Source of the DNA: Roseofilum capinflatum BLCC-M114
GTDB lineage: Bacteria > Cyanobacteriota > Cyanobacteriia > Cyanobacteriales > Desertifilaceae
Length of the DNA: 64,000 nucleotides
Direction of reading: 5' to 3'
Assembly: GCF_030068505.1 (NCBI RefSeq)
Contig: NZ_JAQOSO010000101.1
Coordinates: forward strand, 62,001 to 126,000
Translations under genes and position numbers: made by a program
Notes under the pieces: model-generated
What the model was told of the DNA's origin: nothing
Database searches by the model: none
What the model saw: the letters and a program-made list of their open reading frames with translations, nothing else
Shown: positions 7,695 through 17,588 of the stretch, piece by piece
Layout of the letters: the number at the start of each line of letters is the position of its first letter
Position numbering within the stretch: position 1 is the stretch's first letter

Positions 7695-8681
7695 TTAATC
7701 TGTTGAGGATTCTAAGGTTTTAACCGCTTCAATGAGCGATCGCACTTCATCTGTACCTTCAGAAGGCTCAAACGTAAAGGGGAACTTACTGCGTGCTAAC
7801 AATCTTAGGCCCACGGGAGCCAGACTCAACAGGCCTTTGAGGTCTCGAAAGGCATTACCTACAACCTTGAGGGCAAATTGGCGTTCATCCACCCAACCGC
7901 CCTCTTTAACCATATCTACCAGAATTTTACGATGGCGGATGGGGCGACTCGATTGGGCGGTATGGCGATCGAGAATTTCCCCTTTAATTTTGCTAATTTG
8001 CTCTAAAGGATCGACTTCCATGGGACAAACCGTATCACAATAGAGACATCGGGTGCAGGCCCAAACGCCACGAGTGGCATCATTATATTGGTCTAATCGC
8101 TCTGAAGTTTGACTATCCCGGTTATCGGCTACCATACGATAGGCCTTAGCCAAGGCATGGGGGCCAACAAAATCCGGGTTCACTTCCACGGCATTACATT
8201 CAGAGTAACAAGCACCACAGAGAATACAGTTACCGGTTTTCTCCAGTTGCGATCGCACTTCAGGAGATTGCAAAAACTCCCGTTCTGGAATCGATCTAGA
8301 GGCGGTACTCACATAGGGATCGACCTTTTCCAGGTTATCCCAAAACGATTGCATATCCACCACCAAATCCTTAATCACTGGGAAATTCCCCAAAGGAGCA
8401 ATGGTAATGGTAGGAGGGGAATCCCCTGATGCAGTGGCTTCGAGTTCACTGGCCACATTTTCTTTACAAGCCAGAGCTGAACGTCCATTAATCCGCATTC
8501 CACAACTACCACAGATGGTATTGCGACAATTTTTGCGGAAGGCCAGAGTGCCATCAACTTCCCACTTAATGCGGTTGAGGCAACTTAAGATGGTCTCGCT
8601 CGGATCGACATCCAAGGTGTAATGTTGAACCCTTGGGGCGCTCTTTTGCTCTTGCCGAATGATCTGAAAAACAACTTCCAT
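7695..8681 (-). CDS. sdhB: Succinate dehydrogenase/fumarate reductase iron-sulfur subunit
   Basis: The protein carries the three iron-sulfur cluster motifs of SdhB in order. The [2Fe-2S] ligands lie in CRNTICGSCGMRINGRSALAC, and the two C-terminal ferredoxin-like sites are CILCGACYSEC and CTRCLYCDTVCP. It would pass electrons from succinate to the quinone pool in the thylakoid or plasma membrane. Cyanobacterial members begin close to MEVVFQIIRQ, so I place the start at 8681; the open frame extends 35 codons further to 8786 with unrelated sequence. This gives 328 residues, longer than the classical 240-residue SdhB because of a C-terminal extension, which I also associate with cyanobacterial forms. 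No sdhA is adjacent. Confidence 0.88.
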   Translation of the reverse strand: MEVVFQIIRQEQKSAPRVQHYTLDVDPSETILSCLNRIKWEVDGTLAFRKNCRNTICGSCGMRINGRSALACKENVASELEATASGDSPPTITIAPLGNFPVIKDLVVDMQSFWDNLEKVDPYVSTASRSIPEREFLQSPEVRSQLEKTGNCILCGACYSECNAVEVNPDFVGPHALAKAYRMVADNRDSQTSERLDQYNDATRGVWACTRCLYCDTVCPMEVDPLEQISKIKGEILDRHTAQSSRPIRHRKILVDMVKEGGWVDERQFALKVVGNAFRDLKGLLSLAPVGLRLLARSKFPFTFEPSEGTDEVRSLIEAVKTLESSTD

Positions 8682-9133
8682 GACTTTAGAGGTTTGACTG
8701 AGGATGTCAAGGCATGACTTTATCATTCTACCTTTGCTTCCTGGTTCTGATTCACTTACAAGGGAGAGAGTTGGGCGATCGATCAATCTCGATGGGGCTT
8801 GAGACCGTTTAATCCTACTTGGGTTTTATCCCATCTTCTTATCGTTGACCCCCCTTTTTTCCTATTTAAGCAACAGGGACAGGGAGCATAATCCTAAAAG
8901 GTTCAAGAAAGCCTAAACGAATTCTTTACCCAAACCCTGAAAAAAATAAAAAAACTACAAAAATTTAGTATGATTGTGTAATATAATTGTTAAGTCTGTC
9001 AGGAAAAAGCTGACTTAGACCAACCTAAGAGTGAACTCCAGCAACTCTGAAGCAAGTTTCTTCAGGGTAGTGTGGTTATAGCTCTAAAATGTTGTCTGTG
9101 TTGTTCAAGTCCACCGAAAATTAGGGTATTCAA
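8682..9133. promoter_or_regulatory. Divergent promoter region, sdhB / cyAbrB
   Basis: This gap of about 450 bp lies between divergent genes. TATAAT at 8982-8987 is a good -10 candidate for the cyAbrB gene, within an A/T-rich stretch, but no convincing -35 box is spaced correctly. This would give a leader of roughly 140 nt before the ATG at 9134. The part adjacent to sdhB (8682-8786) is open in the sdhB frame but appears non-coding. I see no RNA gene. Confidence 0.4.
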
Positions 9134-9541
9134 ATGAGCCAAAAGGATTTACAACTTCCTGAAGCACCCTTAACGGGGAAAGCCCTGCTTCAAAAAGTCA
9201 AGGAACTCACCCATCTCTCCCGTAGAGAAAGGGCGAAAAAGTGTGGCTACTATACGAAAAAAGATGAAGACGATATCCGGGTCAATTTGGCTGAATTCTA
9301 TGATGCGGTATTAGCAGCTAGAGGGATCGAGCTTGAGCCGGGTAAATCTAAGGATGGCCGGGGACGAGAGCCAACCTATCGCGTTAGTGTCCATAAAAAT
9401 GGCCAAATTGTGATTGGTTCTACCTATACGGAATCTATGGGTCTAAAGAAAGGGGATGAATTTGAGATTAAATTGGGCTATAAACACATTCACTTGATTC
9501 AAGTGGATGAGGATGATAAAAATGGCTCTGAAGCGGATTAA
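9134..9541 (+). CDS. cyAbrB family transcriptional regulator
   Basis: This 135-residue protein is a cyanobacterial AbrB-like regulator. The N-terminal part has PLTGKALLQKVKELTHLSRR and CGYYTKKDED. The C-terminal half carries the hallmark SKDGRGREPTYRVSVHKNGQ and then LGYKHIHL. In other cyanobacteria, paralogues bind DNA broadly and adjust carbon and nitrogen metabolism, redox genes and heterocyst or hydrogenase genes. In this family the AbrB-like fold is C-terminal, unlike in Bacillus. I cannot tell which of the two usual clades it belongs to. A long AT-rich upstream region suggests its own regulated promoter. Confidence 0.92.
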   Translation: MSQKDLQLPEAPLTGKALLQKVKELTHLSRRERAKKCGYYTKKDEDDIRVNLAEFYDAVLAARGIELEPGKSKDGRGREPTYRVSVHKNGQIVIGSTYTESMGLKKGDEFEIKLGYKHIHLIQVDEDDKNGSEAD

Positions 9542-9601
9542 CCCTAGCCAAAGTCCAGACGAAAGACTACACTGAGAGCATCTGCGTCTGGATCGGGGGC
9601 C

Positions 9602-10456
9602 ATGTTTTCTGCATTCATCTCTAGCTGGTTATTTCACCGTCTACCCAGTTCAGGAATTCTCAACAGTCTTGCTTTTTTTGTCTTGTGGGTAGTTCTGTGG
9701 TTACCGATCGCCATTCCTGTGGCTCGCCGTCTGCAATGGCATCCTCCCCATCCCTTAACTCCCCAACAAAAACTGTCCTTGCTGATGCCCCTATACCTCT
9801 TGGTTCCCCTGCTGTTAGGGGCAGTGGTTTGGATAGAAAAGCGACCCCTTTCTGACTATGGTCTGAGTCTAGATCGGCCGATTTTTCTCTCGTTAATGGC
9901 TGGTCTAGCTCTCAGCCTACTGACCCTATTCATTGCCTATGGTGTACAAGTCGCCTGGGGAAACTTAACATGGAAACCGGAAGAAGTCAACTCTTCTTTC
10001 CCCCAGATTTTAGGCTCAATTTTAGGGTTGAGTCTGTGGATCAGTGCCATAGAAGAAAGTGTATTCCGGGGATTTTTGCTCACCCAACTGCAAGGGGATA
10101 TGGGTCAGCTCTGGGCGGCAATCCTTTCGAGTTTAATCTTTGCTCTCTCCCATCTGATTTGGGATGTTAAGGGCAGTTTAATCCAACTCCCTGGCCTGGC
10201 CCTAATGGGCCTAATTTTAGTGCTGGCCCGTTGGGTTGATGGGGGGAGTTTGGGGTTAGCTTGGGGACTTCATGGGGGTTGGATCTGGGGGTTAATCAGT
10301 TTAGATACAACCCAAATTTTAAGGCCAAAATCCGATCGCCCCTGGCCCGAATGGGTAACCGGTATCGACGGACAACCCTTGAGCGGTCTAGTGGGCATTT
10401 TAATTTTGGCAATGACGGGTTTAATTCTGGGATTAATATCCCCCCCTGGGGGTTGA
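9602..10456 (+). CDS. CPBP (Abi) family intramembrane protease
   Basis: This 284-residue, very hydrophobic protein has about seven to eight membrane segments. It has the CPBP signature EESVFR (Glu151, Glu152, Arg156), then FALSHL and LAWGLHGGWIWG, which supply the expected Glu and His residues of the glutamic-type membrane protease. The substrate is unknown; family members include prenyl-protein proteases and bacteriocin-immunity proteins. An inverted repeat (TCCAGACG at 9554-9561, CGTCTGGA at 9585-9592) sits just before the start. The 3' end overlaps the convergent cobL gene by 24 bp. Confidence 0.85.
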   Translation: MFSAFISSWLFHRLPSSGILNSLAFFVLWVVLWLPIAIPVARRLQWHPPHPLTPQQKLSLLMPLYLLVPLLLGAVVWIEKRPLSDYGLSLDRPIFLSLMAGLALSLLTLFIAYGVQVAWGNLTWKPEEVNSSFPQILGSILGLSLWISAIEESVFRGFLLTQLQGDMGQLWAAILSSLIFALSHLIWDVKGSLIQLPGLALMGLILVLARWVDGGSLGLAWGLHGGWIWGLISLDTTQILRPKSDRPWPEWVTGIDGQPLSGLVGILILAMTGLILGLISPPGG

Positions 10457-11692
10457 GTTAAATGGTTCAATGGTCAAGAGAATGACGGGATTGAGAGGGG
10501 CAAAACGGGTAAATCGGCCCACGGGAAGCGACCGAGAAACCTGAACTTGTAGCACCCGATAGGTCAATTGGTGGCGATGAATCCAGGCGATCGCCTCTTG
10601 CCAATGTTCCAAGGTAGCCAGGGCCATCACTATTTTACCCCCTGGTAACAAGGTGGCTAAACAACAGGCTAAAATTCCTTGCAAAGCTTCCCCAGTGCCG
10701 CCAATAAATACTCGGTGAGGGGCAGGAATTTGGCGGAGAATATCGGGTGCTTTGCCTTGAATGGAGACTACATTAGAAATCCGAAAGCGCTGGGCATTCT
10801 TTTGAATCAGTTGGATTCCAGCCGCCGTTTTTTCGATGGCATAAACGTAGGCAGTGGGGACTAACCGGCCGATTTCCATGGAGACGGAACCGGTTCCCGC
10901 GCCAATATCCCAGATGGTTTGCTTGGGTTGTAGCTCCAATTCGCCCAGGATGAGCAGACGGATCTCCCGCTTGGTGATTAAACCGGGTCGATCGCCGAAA
11001 CTGTGGAAGTGGCGATCGGGGATACCGAGAGCGGGTAAGGTGTTTAGATCGATAGCGCTATCTTGGGGTTTCTGTACCAGGATGACAATATTCAGGGGCG
11101 CAAACGTCCGCCTCAAGGCTTCTTGAGCCGATAAGTGATGGATCTGTTCATCGGTTCCCCCTAGGTTTTCGCACACCCAAAACTGATAATGGGTCGGTAA
11201 ATCTAAATTCAAGAGTAACCGGGCGATCGCCCCTGGAGCATGGAGGGGATCGGTTAACACGGCGATGGGAGATGCGCCTTTTTGTAGCGCTGTCACCAAT
11301 TCATCGAAATCTCGACCATGGATACTAATAATACTTGCCCCTTGCCAAGGCACTTTCACCCGACTAAAGGCGAGTTGCACGGAACTGACATGGGGATGAA
11401 AACAGAGCTGCTCTGGCGGAAAATAAGTGAGCAGCAGTCGCCCTAAACCAAAAAACAGGGGGTCACCGGACACCAGAATAACGATGGTTTCTGAGCTGAG
11501 ACGCTCTTTCACCTGGTGCAGGGTTTGGGAGATGTCGCTTAAGGTGAGACGCTGGGCAGGGTGTTGGGGAAAATAGGCTAAGTGGCGATCGCTCCCTACC
11601 AATAGAGTTGCGCCCTCAATTATCTCTTGCACCGCTCCTGAGAGTCCAGCCGCCCCCTCCAAGCCAATACCCACCACATGAATTGGATTCAT
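10433..11692 (-). CDS. cobL: Precorrin-6Y C5,15-methyltransferase (decarboxylating), CbiE-CbiT fusion
   Basis: This 419-residue protein is a fusion of two cobalamin-pathway enzymes. Residues about 1-205 are the CbiE tetrapyrrole methylase part (VHVVGIG-like start, VSGDPLFFGLG, and SSVQLAFSRVKVPWQGA). Residues about 215-419 are the CbiT part with the SAM-binding motif DIGAGTGSVSMEIGRL and FIGGTGEAL. Together they methylate C5 and C15 of precorrin-6B and decarboxylate the ring-C acetate. The gene follows cobH after 8 bp, so the two are almost certainly in one transcript. Length agrees with other fused CobL proteins. Confidence 0.95.
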   Translation of the reverse strand: MNPIHVVGIGLEGAAGLSGAVQEIIEGATLLVGSDRHLAYFPQHPAQRLTLSDISQTLHQVKERLSSETIVILVSGDPLFFGLGRLLLTYFPPEQLCFHPHVSSVQLAFSRVKVPWQGASIISIHGRDFDELVTALQKGASPIAVLTDPLHAPGAIARLLLNLDLPTHYQFWVCENLGGTDEQIHHLSAQEALRRTFAPLNIVILVQKPQDSAIDLNTLPALGIPDRHFHSFGDRPGLITKREIRLLILGELELQPKQTIWDIGAGTGSVSMEIGRLVPTAYVYAIEKTAAGIQLIQKNAQRFRISNVVSIQGKAPDILRQIPAPHRVFIGGTGEALQGILACCLATLLPGGKIVMALATLEHWQEAIAWIHRHQLTYRVLQVQVSRSLPVGRFTRFAPLNPVILLTIEPFNSTPRGGY

Positions 11693-11700
11693 TCATTCCC

Positions 11701-12300
11701 CTAAGCTAGATGGATCAAAGCATTAACAATCGCTGCCGCCACGGGCGATCCCCCCTTGCGCCCCTTGATCCCAATTTGGGGAACCGCCAACTGCCTTAAA
11801 CGAGATTTGGATTCGACCACCGACACAAACCCCACCGGAGCGCCAATCACGAGGGCAGGCTGCACCCTCCCCTGTGCGATCGCCTCACACAGGGCTAGGA
11901 GAGCCGTGGGCGCGTTTCCGATCGCAAAAATGGCATTGGGAAACTGACGGGCTAACTGGAGCATTCCGGTCTCTGTGCGGGTTTTTCCTGGTTCTGCTTC
12001 CGGTGCTGCTTCCACAGCGATAAACAGAGGATTATTAAAGGTTTGAGCGACTAAATTGCGAATTCCCATGTTCACCATGGAGACATCGGTAATAATGGGA
12101 GACTGTTGGCGCAGAGCCTCGATACCCGACTCAATCGCCGTTGGACTAAACCAGAGCAAGTCCTTAAACTCAAAGTCGGCGGTGGTGTGAATGATGCGGC
12201 GGGCGATCGCATATTCCTGGTCATTTAAACTATGGGGGCCAATTTCGCGATCGATCGTAGCAAAGCTTTCCAGGGCGATCGGATGTTCAGACTTCTTCAT
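11701..12300 (-). CDS. cobH: Precorrin-8X methylmutase
   Basis: This 199-residue protein carries the CobH/CbiC wording: SFATIDREIGPHSLNDQEYA, RRIIHTTADFEF, ITDVSMVNMGI, AIGNAPTAL and GAPVGFVSVVESK. The His in RRIIHTTAD is the expected catalytic residue. The enzyme moves a methyl group from C11 to C12 of precorrin-8X, producing hydrogenobyrinate or its cobalt form. Its ATG overlaps the stop codon of the large upstream kinase gene by four bases (ATGA), so translation is probably coupled. This ties a cobalamin gene to a signalling gene, which is unusual. Confidence 0.95.
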   Translation of the reverse strand: MKKSEHPIALESFATIDREIGPHSLNDQEYAIARRIIHTTADFEFKDLLWFSPTAIESGIEALRQQSPIITDVSMVNMGIRNLVAQTFNNPLFIAVEAAPEAEPGKTRTETGMLQLARQFPNAIFAIGNAPTALLALCEAIAQGRVQPALVIGAPVGFVSVVESKSRLRQLAVPQIGIKGRKGGSPVAAAIVNALIHLA

Positions 12301-15300
12301 CGTTGCTTCAACACCACCAAAGTAATATCATCAAACACCTTATAATCCCCAATAAACCCCCGCACATCCTCAATCACCCTCTCCCGAATCTCATAGGCTG
12401 ATTGTTGTCGATGTTGTATCACCACATTACATAAACGCTCTAACCCATATTGATCCTTCCCCCCATTTGCCGCTTCCGTAATCCCATCCGTATACAGTAC
12501 CATTACATCCTCAGCATTTAAATGAATATCCTGTTGACTAATAAAAGCGGCAATTTGGTCATCTAGTCCAATAGGGAATCCCAAATCCATCGTATCAATC
12601 AACTCGATCTCGCCATTAGAGCGAACCACGATCGCCTCCTCATGTTGACCGCTCAGTTGCACCCTCCCCTCGTGATAATCCAAAATTGCCAACGTCATAT
12701 TTTTATCACTGTTCATCCGTTGCAAATTATCATACAATGTCTGATTCAACAAATCTAAAAACCGCACCGGATCGGTTTCATTCACCTTCTGCAACGTGCG
12801 AATCGCCGTTTGAGCCATCAGCATCAACACCCCACTTTCTAAGCCATGTCCCGTCACATCCCCAATCCCGATTTTTAGCCGCTCCCCTTGTTTGAGAACA
12901 TCATAATAATCTCCTCCCACCTCATCAGCCGGTTCCATATATCCAGCAATTTCCAAACCAATAATATCCTCCAACTCTTCCGCTTTTGGTAGCACCATCT
13001 GCTGGAGCTTTTTCGCCACATCCAACTCCGAGCTTAATCGCAAATTTTCTGCCTTCAATTTTTCATTTAAAACACCAATTTCTTGATTCGCTATAGCCAA
13101 CTCTGCTGTCCGTTCCTGAACCTTTTTCTCTAGATTCTGATAAATATAAGCATTTTCTAAAGCAATAGCCGCTTGTCCCGACAACAGCCTAATCATCTCT
13201 ACTCGATTAGCCGTAAATGCACCCGTTGTCAGATTATTCTCCAGATAGACAATACTCACCAATTTTCCTTGATTAATCAGAGGAACACACAGAATAGATT
13301 TTGGCCGCTCATCTTGGATATAGGGATCGTTCATAAAATTACCCCTGTTAGACGCATCATTAAGCACCACACTTTCCTGAGTTCGGCATACATAATTAAT
13401 CACTGTTTTCGGGATCTTTTCATACTCTTCTACCGGGATAGCTTGTAAAACCTCAATTGGACTAGAATCAACAATTTTAGACGCTTCAATTATTAACTCA
13501 TCCCGATCGGAAATCAACAAATATCCCGTTTGCCCCCCCGCATTCTGGAGAATGATATACATCAAAGCACTCATTAAATTTTCCAAGACAATCTCCCCAG
13601 AAATCGCCTGATTTGCCTTCATTACTGTCGATAAATCCAAGCTAACATTAGAATCTTTTCCACTAGAAGTTCGCGTTACAGCCACCGTATTCTTCATTTG
13701 ACTCTGCTTCGATAATCCTAAATCAAAAAGTTCCGGATATCTTTCTTCAAGTTGCCCCACTTTTGCCTGAGCGCCCCATAGACTATAGAGATAGTGAGCT
13801 TGTTGAAGATACAAAGAAGCAAATTGAGGCTTGTCTAACTCCAAGTAAAACTTACCGGCCAACTCATTCGCAAGAGCTTCTTCTTGAATCAAGCCATTCT
13901 CTTTCGCCAGTTGAATACTGCGGTCATAACCATTCATCACTTCTAACACCTTTCCTGTACAGCGAGCGAGTTCAGCTTCCACTAATAAAAACTTATTCAA
14001 AAAATTCTCTGGACAATTATCTGCCCATCTTTTCATCCGTACTTGATTTTGCTTGACCTTTTCCAGATAATCCATTTGGTTATTCGGATCTGCTGTAGGG
14101 TATAAAGCCAAGAAAGTCAAGGAGTGATAAAGATTTTGCTGTGCCACACCAAGGCTAATGGAAATAAACGTTAATCGTTCATTCGCTTGTTGGCAAACTT
14201 CAAGAGCCTGACTATATTGCTCATAAAGATAAAGGGTTTGGGCCTTGAAAATATAAAAATAACACAACCCCATATAACTGTTATACTGCAAGCAATCTTG
14301 CACATAATCTTCCTCTGTCTTGCGAGGGGTATCAAATACTGTAATCTCTGAACTTGAGCCAGTTAGGTTATAAAACGCTAAATAACAGCCCAATAATAAA
14401 TCATAAGCAACTCGATTCCCCCGGTCTTCTGTAAAAGATAAATAAGTCTCTAAGGTTTTCTCTATCTGGTCAAACGTCTTCCCTTGACAAAACAAATTTA
14501 CCCAGTCCATCATTAAGGTATATCCAGAAAAGAGAAAATCACCAGATTCTAAGCCCGCAGTAAATGCTTGATGATTCAGGATATTGGTAGAGGCTAACGG
14601 TTTATTCCAACCATTGACATAAGTGGCAAATAAATGCAGGGCTTGACACTTAAAACCACCATGGCCAAATCGCTCACCCACTTTCACCCCTGCCTCGCCA
14701 AACTTATAGGATAGGGCATAATCTTCTAAATCTGATGCGAGAAACATGGCATAACTGCCCAAACAGCAGGTTGATTCCACAATTACACCATAACTAAAGA
14801 ATAAATTAACCGATTTGGCAATCACGATTCTCCACATGAGTTGATGATTGAAAAAAGTGGCGGGTAAGCTATGACATAGAAGTGTCCCGATCATTCTTTT
14901 TTCTGGGTCTTGAATTTCTGGGGCATCTTTTAATGAAAGTGCTGAATGAGTTTCTAAGTGTTGATTAACTAAATCCACTTCAATCTGGAGAGCAGCTTTC
15001 AACTCTTCTGGTGAGGCTTGACTTTCTGGAAAATATACTCCCAATAACTCTAAACCTTTCCTCGCTTCTATGAAGGCTTGAGTATACTGACCTAACATGC
15101 AATTTTGAAGGGTCAATATCCCATAAATCTCACATTTTTCTAAAATAGATTGGGTCTGTTCTAATGTTCTATATGCCCAATTCTGAGCTTGCTGAAAATT
15201 CCCACATAAATACTCAACTTCGCATCGTTCTTTATGAAGAGCAAACGTCAGGGAATAATGTTCTGTCCAAGGGTTGTCATCTAAAGCGTTAATTCCTAAA

Positions 15301-17588
15301 TTTAAATATTCTAAAGCGCCTTCATATGCAGTGGCTAATTTTGCTCTCTGTCCAGCTTTTAGATTTAACTGAATAACCTCTATTTTCTCTTTTTTATCAA
15401 TAATTTTTTCTAGACCAATATTTAAATGGCCGACAATATCAAATAATCGTTCTTCTTGTTCTTCTGCTGAGGTATTATGAAGTAAGAGTTGTCCAATCTT
15501 GAGATGAATGAGTTGTTTGTTTTCTTGAGGGATTAGTTCATAAGCAGCTTGTTGTACTCGGTCATGCAAGAAACGGTACTCTTGAATCAGTAAATCATCA
15601 TCTAAATCTGATAAGGAGAGAATAAGTTCTGATTGAACAGCAGTAACTAAATCGGTAAACAAAATCTGTTTTGACTCTTCAGCTACAATGGATAGGGTCT
15701 GTAAATCAAAGTTTGCTCCGATACAGGCGGCTAGTTTTAAGGCTTCCTGAGTCTTGAGGGGTAACTTCCTTAATTTACGAATCATCAATTCAACTACATT
15801 ATCGGTGATGTCTTGGCTAGAAATTTGCTGTAAGTCCCATGTCCAAGCTTGCTGATTATAGTCAAATGTGATAAAGTTTTCTGTATCTAAATCACTGAGA
15901 AATTGATTAACAAAGAAAGGGTTACCTCCGGTTTTGCTTACGATTAGTTCTCCTAATGTATGCACTTGATGAACTGCTGTTTTTAGTGTATCTTGTAGGA
16001 GATGATTAACATCTTCAAGATCGAGATTAGTCAAGGTCACTTGCTCAATAAAAGTTTCCCCTTGTTTTAATTTATTGATCAGTAAAATCAAAGGGTGATG
16101 GTCACTTACTTCATTGTCCCGATAAGCACCAATAAGAAATAAATGCTTCAGATCTTTATCGGTCACGATCAGTTCAATTAATTTTAAGGTGGCTCCATCT
16201 GTCCACTGGAGGTCATCTAGAAAGAGGACTAAGGGATGTTCTGGACTGCAACAGGAGCGAATAAAACTTTGAAAGACTAGGTTAAATCGGTTTTGTGATT
16301 CGGTTGCCCCTAGTTGATCTATGGGGGGTTGGGGGCCGATAATGAGTTCAATTTCGGGGATGACATCAATGATTACTTGTCCATTGACCCCTAGAGCGTG
16401 TAAGAATTTGGTTTTCCATTGTTCTAAGCTTTCTGGATTTTCGGTGAGCAGTTGCTGTACAAATCCTTTGAAGGCAGATACCATGGCTGAATAAGGAACG
16501 TTGCGCTGAAATTGGTCGAATTTTCCGGAAATAAAGTAGCCTTTTCTTTGGGTGATGGGTTTGTAAATTTCTTGGACGAGGGCAGATTTGCCAATCCCTG
16601 AGTAACCGGCTACGAGCATCATTTGACTGTGCTGGTCTACTTGTTCAAAGGTGGTTAAGAGTTGCTCGATTTCGTTTTGTCTGCCGTAGAGTTTTTGGGG
16701 AATTTGGAATTTGTCGGATAGGTCTTGTCTTCCTAGGGGAAATGGGTCTATTTTTCCTTGATTTTCGAGTTGGGTTAAACAGGTTTCTAGGTCGGCTTTT
16801 AATCCCCAGGCACTTTGATACCGGTCTTCGGCATTTTTAGCCATCAGTTTGCTGATGATGTCGGAGAGAATGGGGGGAATTTGGGGATTAATTTCTGTGG
16901 CCGATCGCGGTTCTCTGGCAATATGACAGTGGACTAATTCTAGCTCGTCTTGGGTGGTGAAGGGGAGTTGGTGGGTGAGCAGTTCGTAAAAGGTTACACC
17001 GAGAGAATAAAAGTCGGTGCGATAGTCGAGGGAGCGGTTCATTCTCCCGGTTTGTTCTGGGGAGATGTAGGGAAGGGTTCCTTCTAGGGTGGTGGGGTTT
17101 TTGAGCCGGGGATTTTCTTTGCTCAGTTGGGTGGAGATACCGAGGTCGATGATTTTGAGTTCTTGGGTTTGGGGGTTAAAGACGAGGTTGGCGGGATTAA
17201 TGTCTTTATGAATGATATTTTCTGCGTGGAGTTGTCCGAGGCTGTCGGCTGTTTTGATGAATAGGGATAGGGAGTGATGGAGGTTAAATTCTGGTTGGTT
17301 CTCTTGCCAGGTTCTTAAGGATTCTCCCCCGAAGTCTTCGAGGATAATAACTAGGGTGTTTTTGTAGGGTTGCAGGTCGTAGGCTTTTACGACTCCGCTT
17401 AAGTGAGTTGAGTGGGTGAGTTCATATTCTTGTTTGTAGCGTCGGAGTTCTGAGGGGGTGGGATAGTCTTCTTTGAGGAGTTTAAGAATTACGGGTTGCC
17501 CGTCAGTTTCTCGGATGGCTCGATAGACTTCTGAGTTGCTGCTTTCGTAGAGTAAGTTGGGAGTTCTATAGCCAGATACAGAGAGCAT
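12297..17588 (-). CDS. Ser/Thr kinase - AAA ATPase - GAF - SpoIIE phosphatase fusion
   Basis: This 1763-residue signalling protein combines opposing enzymes. Residues 1-270 are a Hanks-type kinase with HKDINPANLVF as catalytic loop, IIDLGIS in place of DFG, and EGTLPYISPEQTGR. About 285-590 is an AAA-type ATPase with Walker A GYSGIGKSALVQE near 328 and LVLFLDDLQW as Walker B. About 590-1290 is a helical, TPR-like region. A GAF domain spans roughly 1330-1480, a coiled coil follows, and a SpoIIE/PP2C phosphatase occupies about 1528-1763 (EVGGDYYDVL, GDVTGHGLESG, YTDGITEA). Kinase-ATPase-GAF proteins are common in cyanobacteria; most end in a histidine kinase, here replaced by a phosphatase. Overlap with cobH suggests shared expression. 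The ligand is unknown. Confidence 0.93.
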   Translation of the reverse strand: MLSVSGYRTPNLLYESSNSEVYRAIRETDGQPVILKLLKEDYPTPSELRRYKQEYELTHSTHLSGVVKAYDLQPYKNTLVIILEDFGGESLRTWQENQPEFNLHHSLSLFIKTADSLGQLHAENIIHKDINPANLVFNPQTQELKIIDLGISTQLSKENPRLKNPTTLEGTLPYISPEQTGRMNRSLDYRTDFYSLGVTFYELLTHQLPFTTQDELELVHCHIAREPRSATEINPQIPPILSDIISKLMAKNAEDRYQSAWGLKADLETCLTQLENQGKIDPFPLGRQDLSDKFQIPQKLYGRQNEIEQLLTTFEQVDQHSQMMLVAGYSGIGKSALVQEIYKPITQRKGYFISGKFDQFQRNVPYSAMVSAFKGFVQQLLTENPESLEQWKTKFLHALGVNGQVIIDVIPEIELIIGPQPPIDQLGATESQNRFNLVFQSFIRSCCSPEHPLVLFLDDLQWTDGATLKLIELIVTDKDLKHLFLIGAYRDNEVSDHHPLILLINKLKQGETFIEQVTLTNLDLEDVNHLLQDTLKTAVHQVHTLGELIVSKTGGNPFFVNQFLSDLDTENFITFDYNQQAWTWDLQQISSQDITDNVVELMIRKLRKLPLKTQEALKLAACIGANFDLQTLSIVAEESKQILFTDLVTAVQSELILSLSDLDDDLLIQEYRFLHDRVQQAAYELIPQENKQLIHLKIGQLLLHNTSAEEQEERLFDIVGHLNIGLEKIIDKKEKIEVIQLNLKAGQRAKLATAYEGALEYLNLGINALDDNPWTEHYSLTFALHKERCEVEYLCGNFQQAQNWAYRTLEQTQSILEKCEIYGILTLQNCMLGQYTQAFIEARKGLELLGVYFPESQASPEELKAALQIEVDLVNQHLETHSALSLKDAPEIQDPEKRMIGTLLCHSLPATFFNHQLMWRIVIAKSVNLFFSYGVIVESTCCLGSYAMFLASDLEDYALSYKFGEAGVKVGERFGHGGFKCQALHLFATYVNGWNKPLASTNILNHQAFTAGLESGDFLFSGYTLMMDWVNLFCQGKTFDQIEKTLETYLSFTEDRGNRVAYDLLLGCYLAFYNLTGSSSEITVFDTPRKTEEDYVQDCLQYNSYMGLCYFYIFKAQTLYLYEQYSQALEVCQQANERLTFISISLGVAQQNLYHSLTFLALYPTADPNNQMDYLEKVKQNQVRMKRWADNCPENFLNKFLLVEAELARCTGKVLEVMNGYDRSIQLAKENGLIQEEALANELAGKFYLELDKPQFASLYLQQAHYLYSLWGAQAKVGQLEERYPELFDLGLSKQSQMKNTVAVTRTSSGKDSNVSLDLSTVMKANQAISGEIVLENLMSALMYIILQNAGGQTGYLLISDRDELIIEASKIVDSSPIEVLQAIPVEEYEKIPKTVINYVCRTQESVVLNDASNRGNFMNDPYIQDERPKSILCVPLINQGKLVSIVYLENNLTTGAFTANRVEMIRLLSGQAAIALENAYIYQNLEKKVQERTAELAIANQEIGVLNEKLKAENLRLSSELDVAKKLQQMVLPKAEELEDIIGLEIAGYMEPADEVGGDYYDVLKQGERLKIGIGDVTGHGLESGVLMLMAQTAIRTLQKVNETDPVRFLDLLNQTLYDNLQRMNSDKNMTLAILDYHEGRVQLSGQHEEAIVVRSNGEIELIDTMDLGFPIGLDDQIAAFISQQDIHLNAEDVMVLYTDGITEAANGGKDQYGLERLCNVVIQHRQQSAYEIRERVIEDVRGFIGDYKVFDDITLVVLKQR

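Noticed and set aside
9554-9592. Inverted repeat as terminator of cyAbrB
   Set aside because: The 8-bp stem has a 23-base loop and no T-tract follows; it ends just before the next gene.
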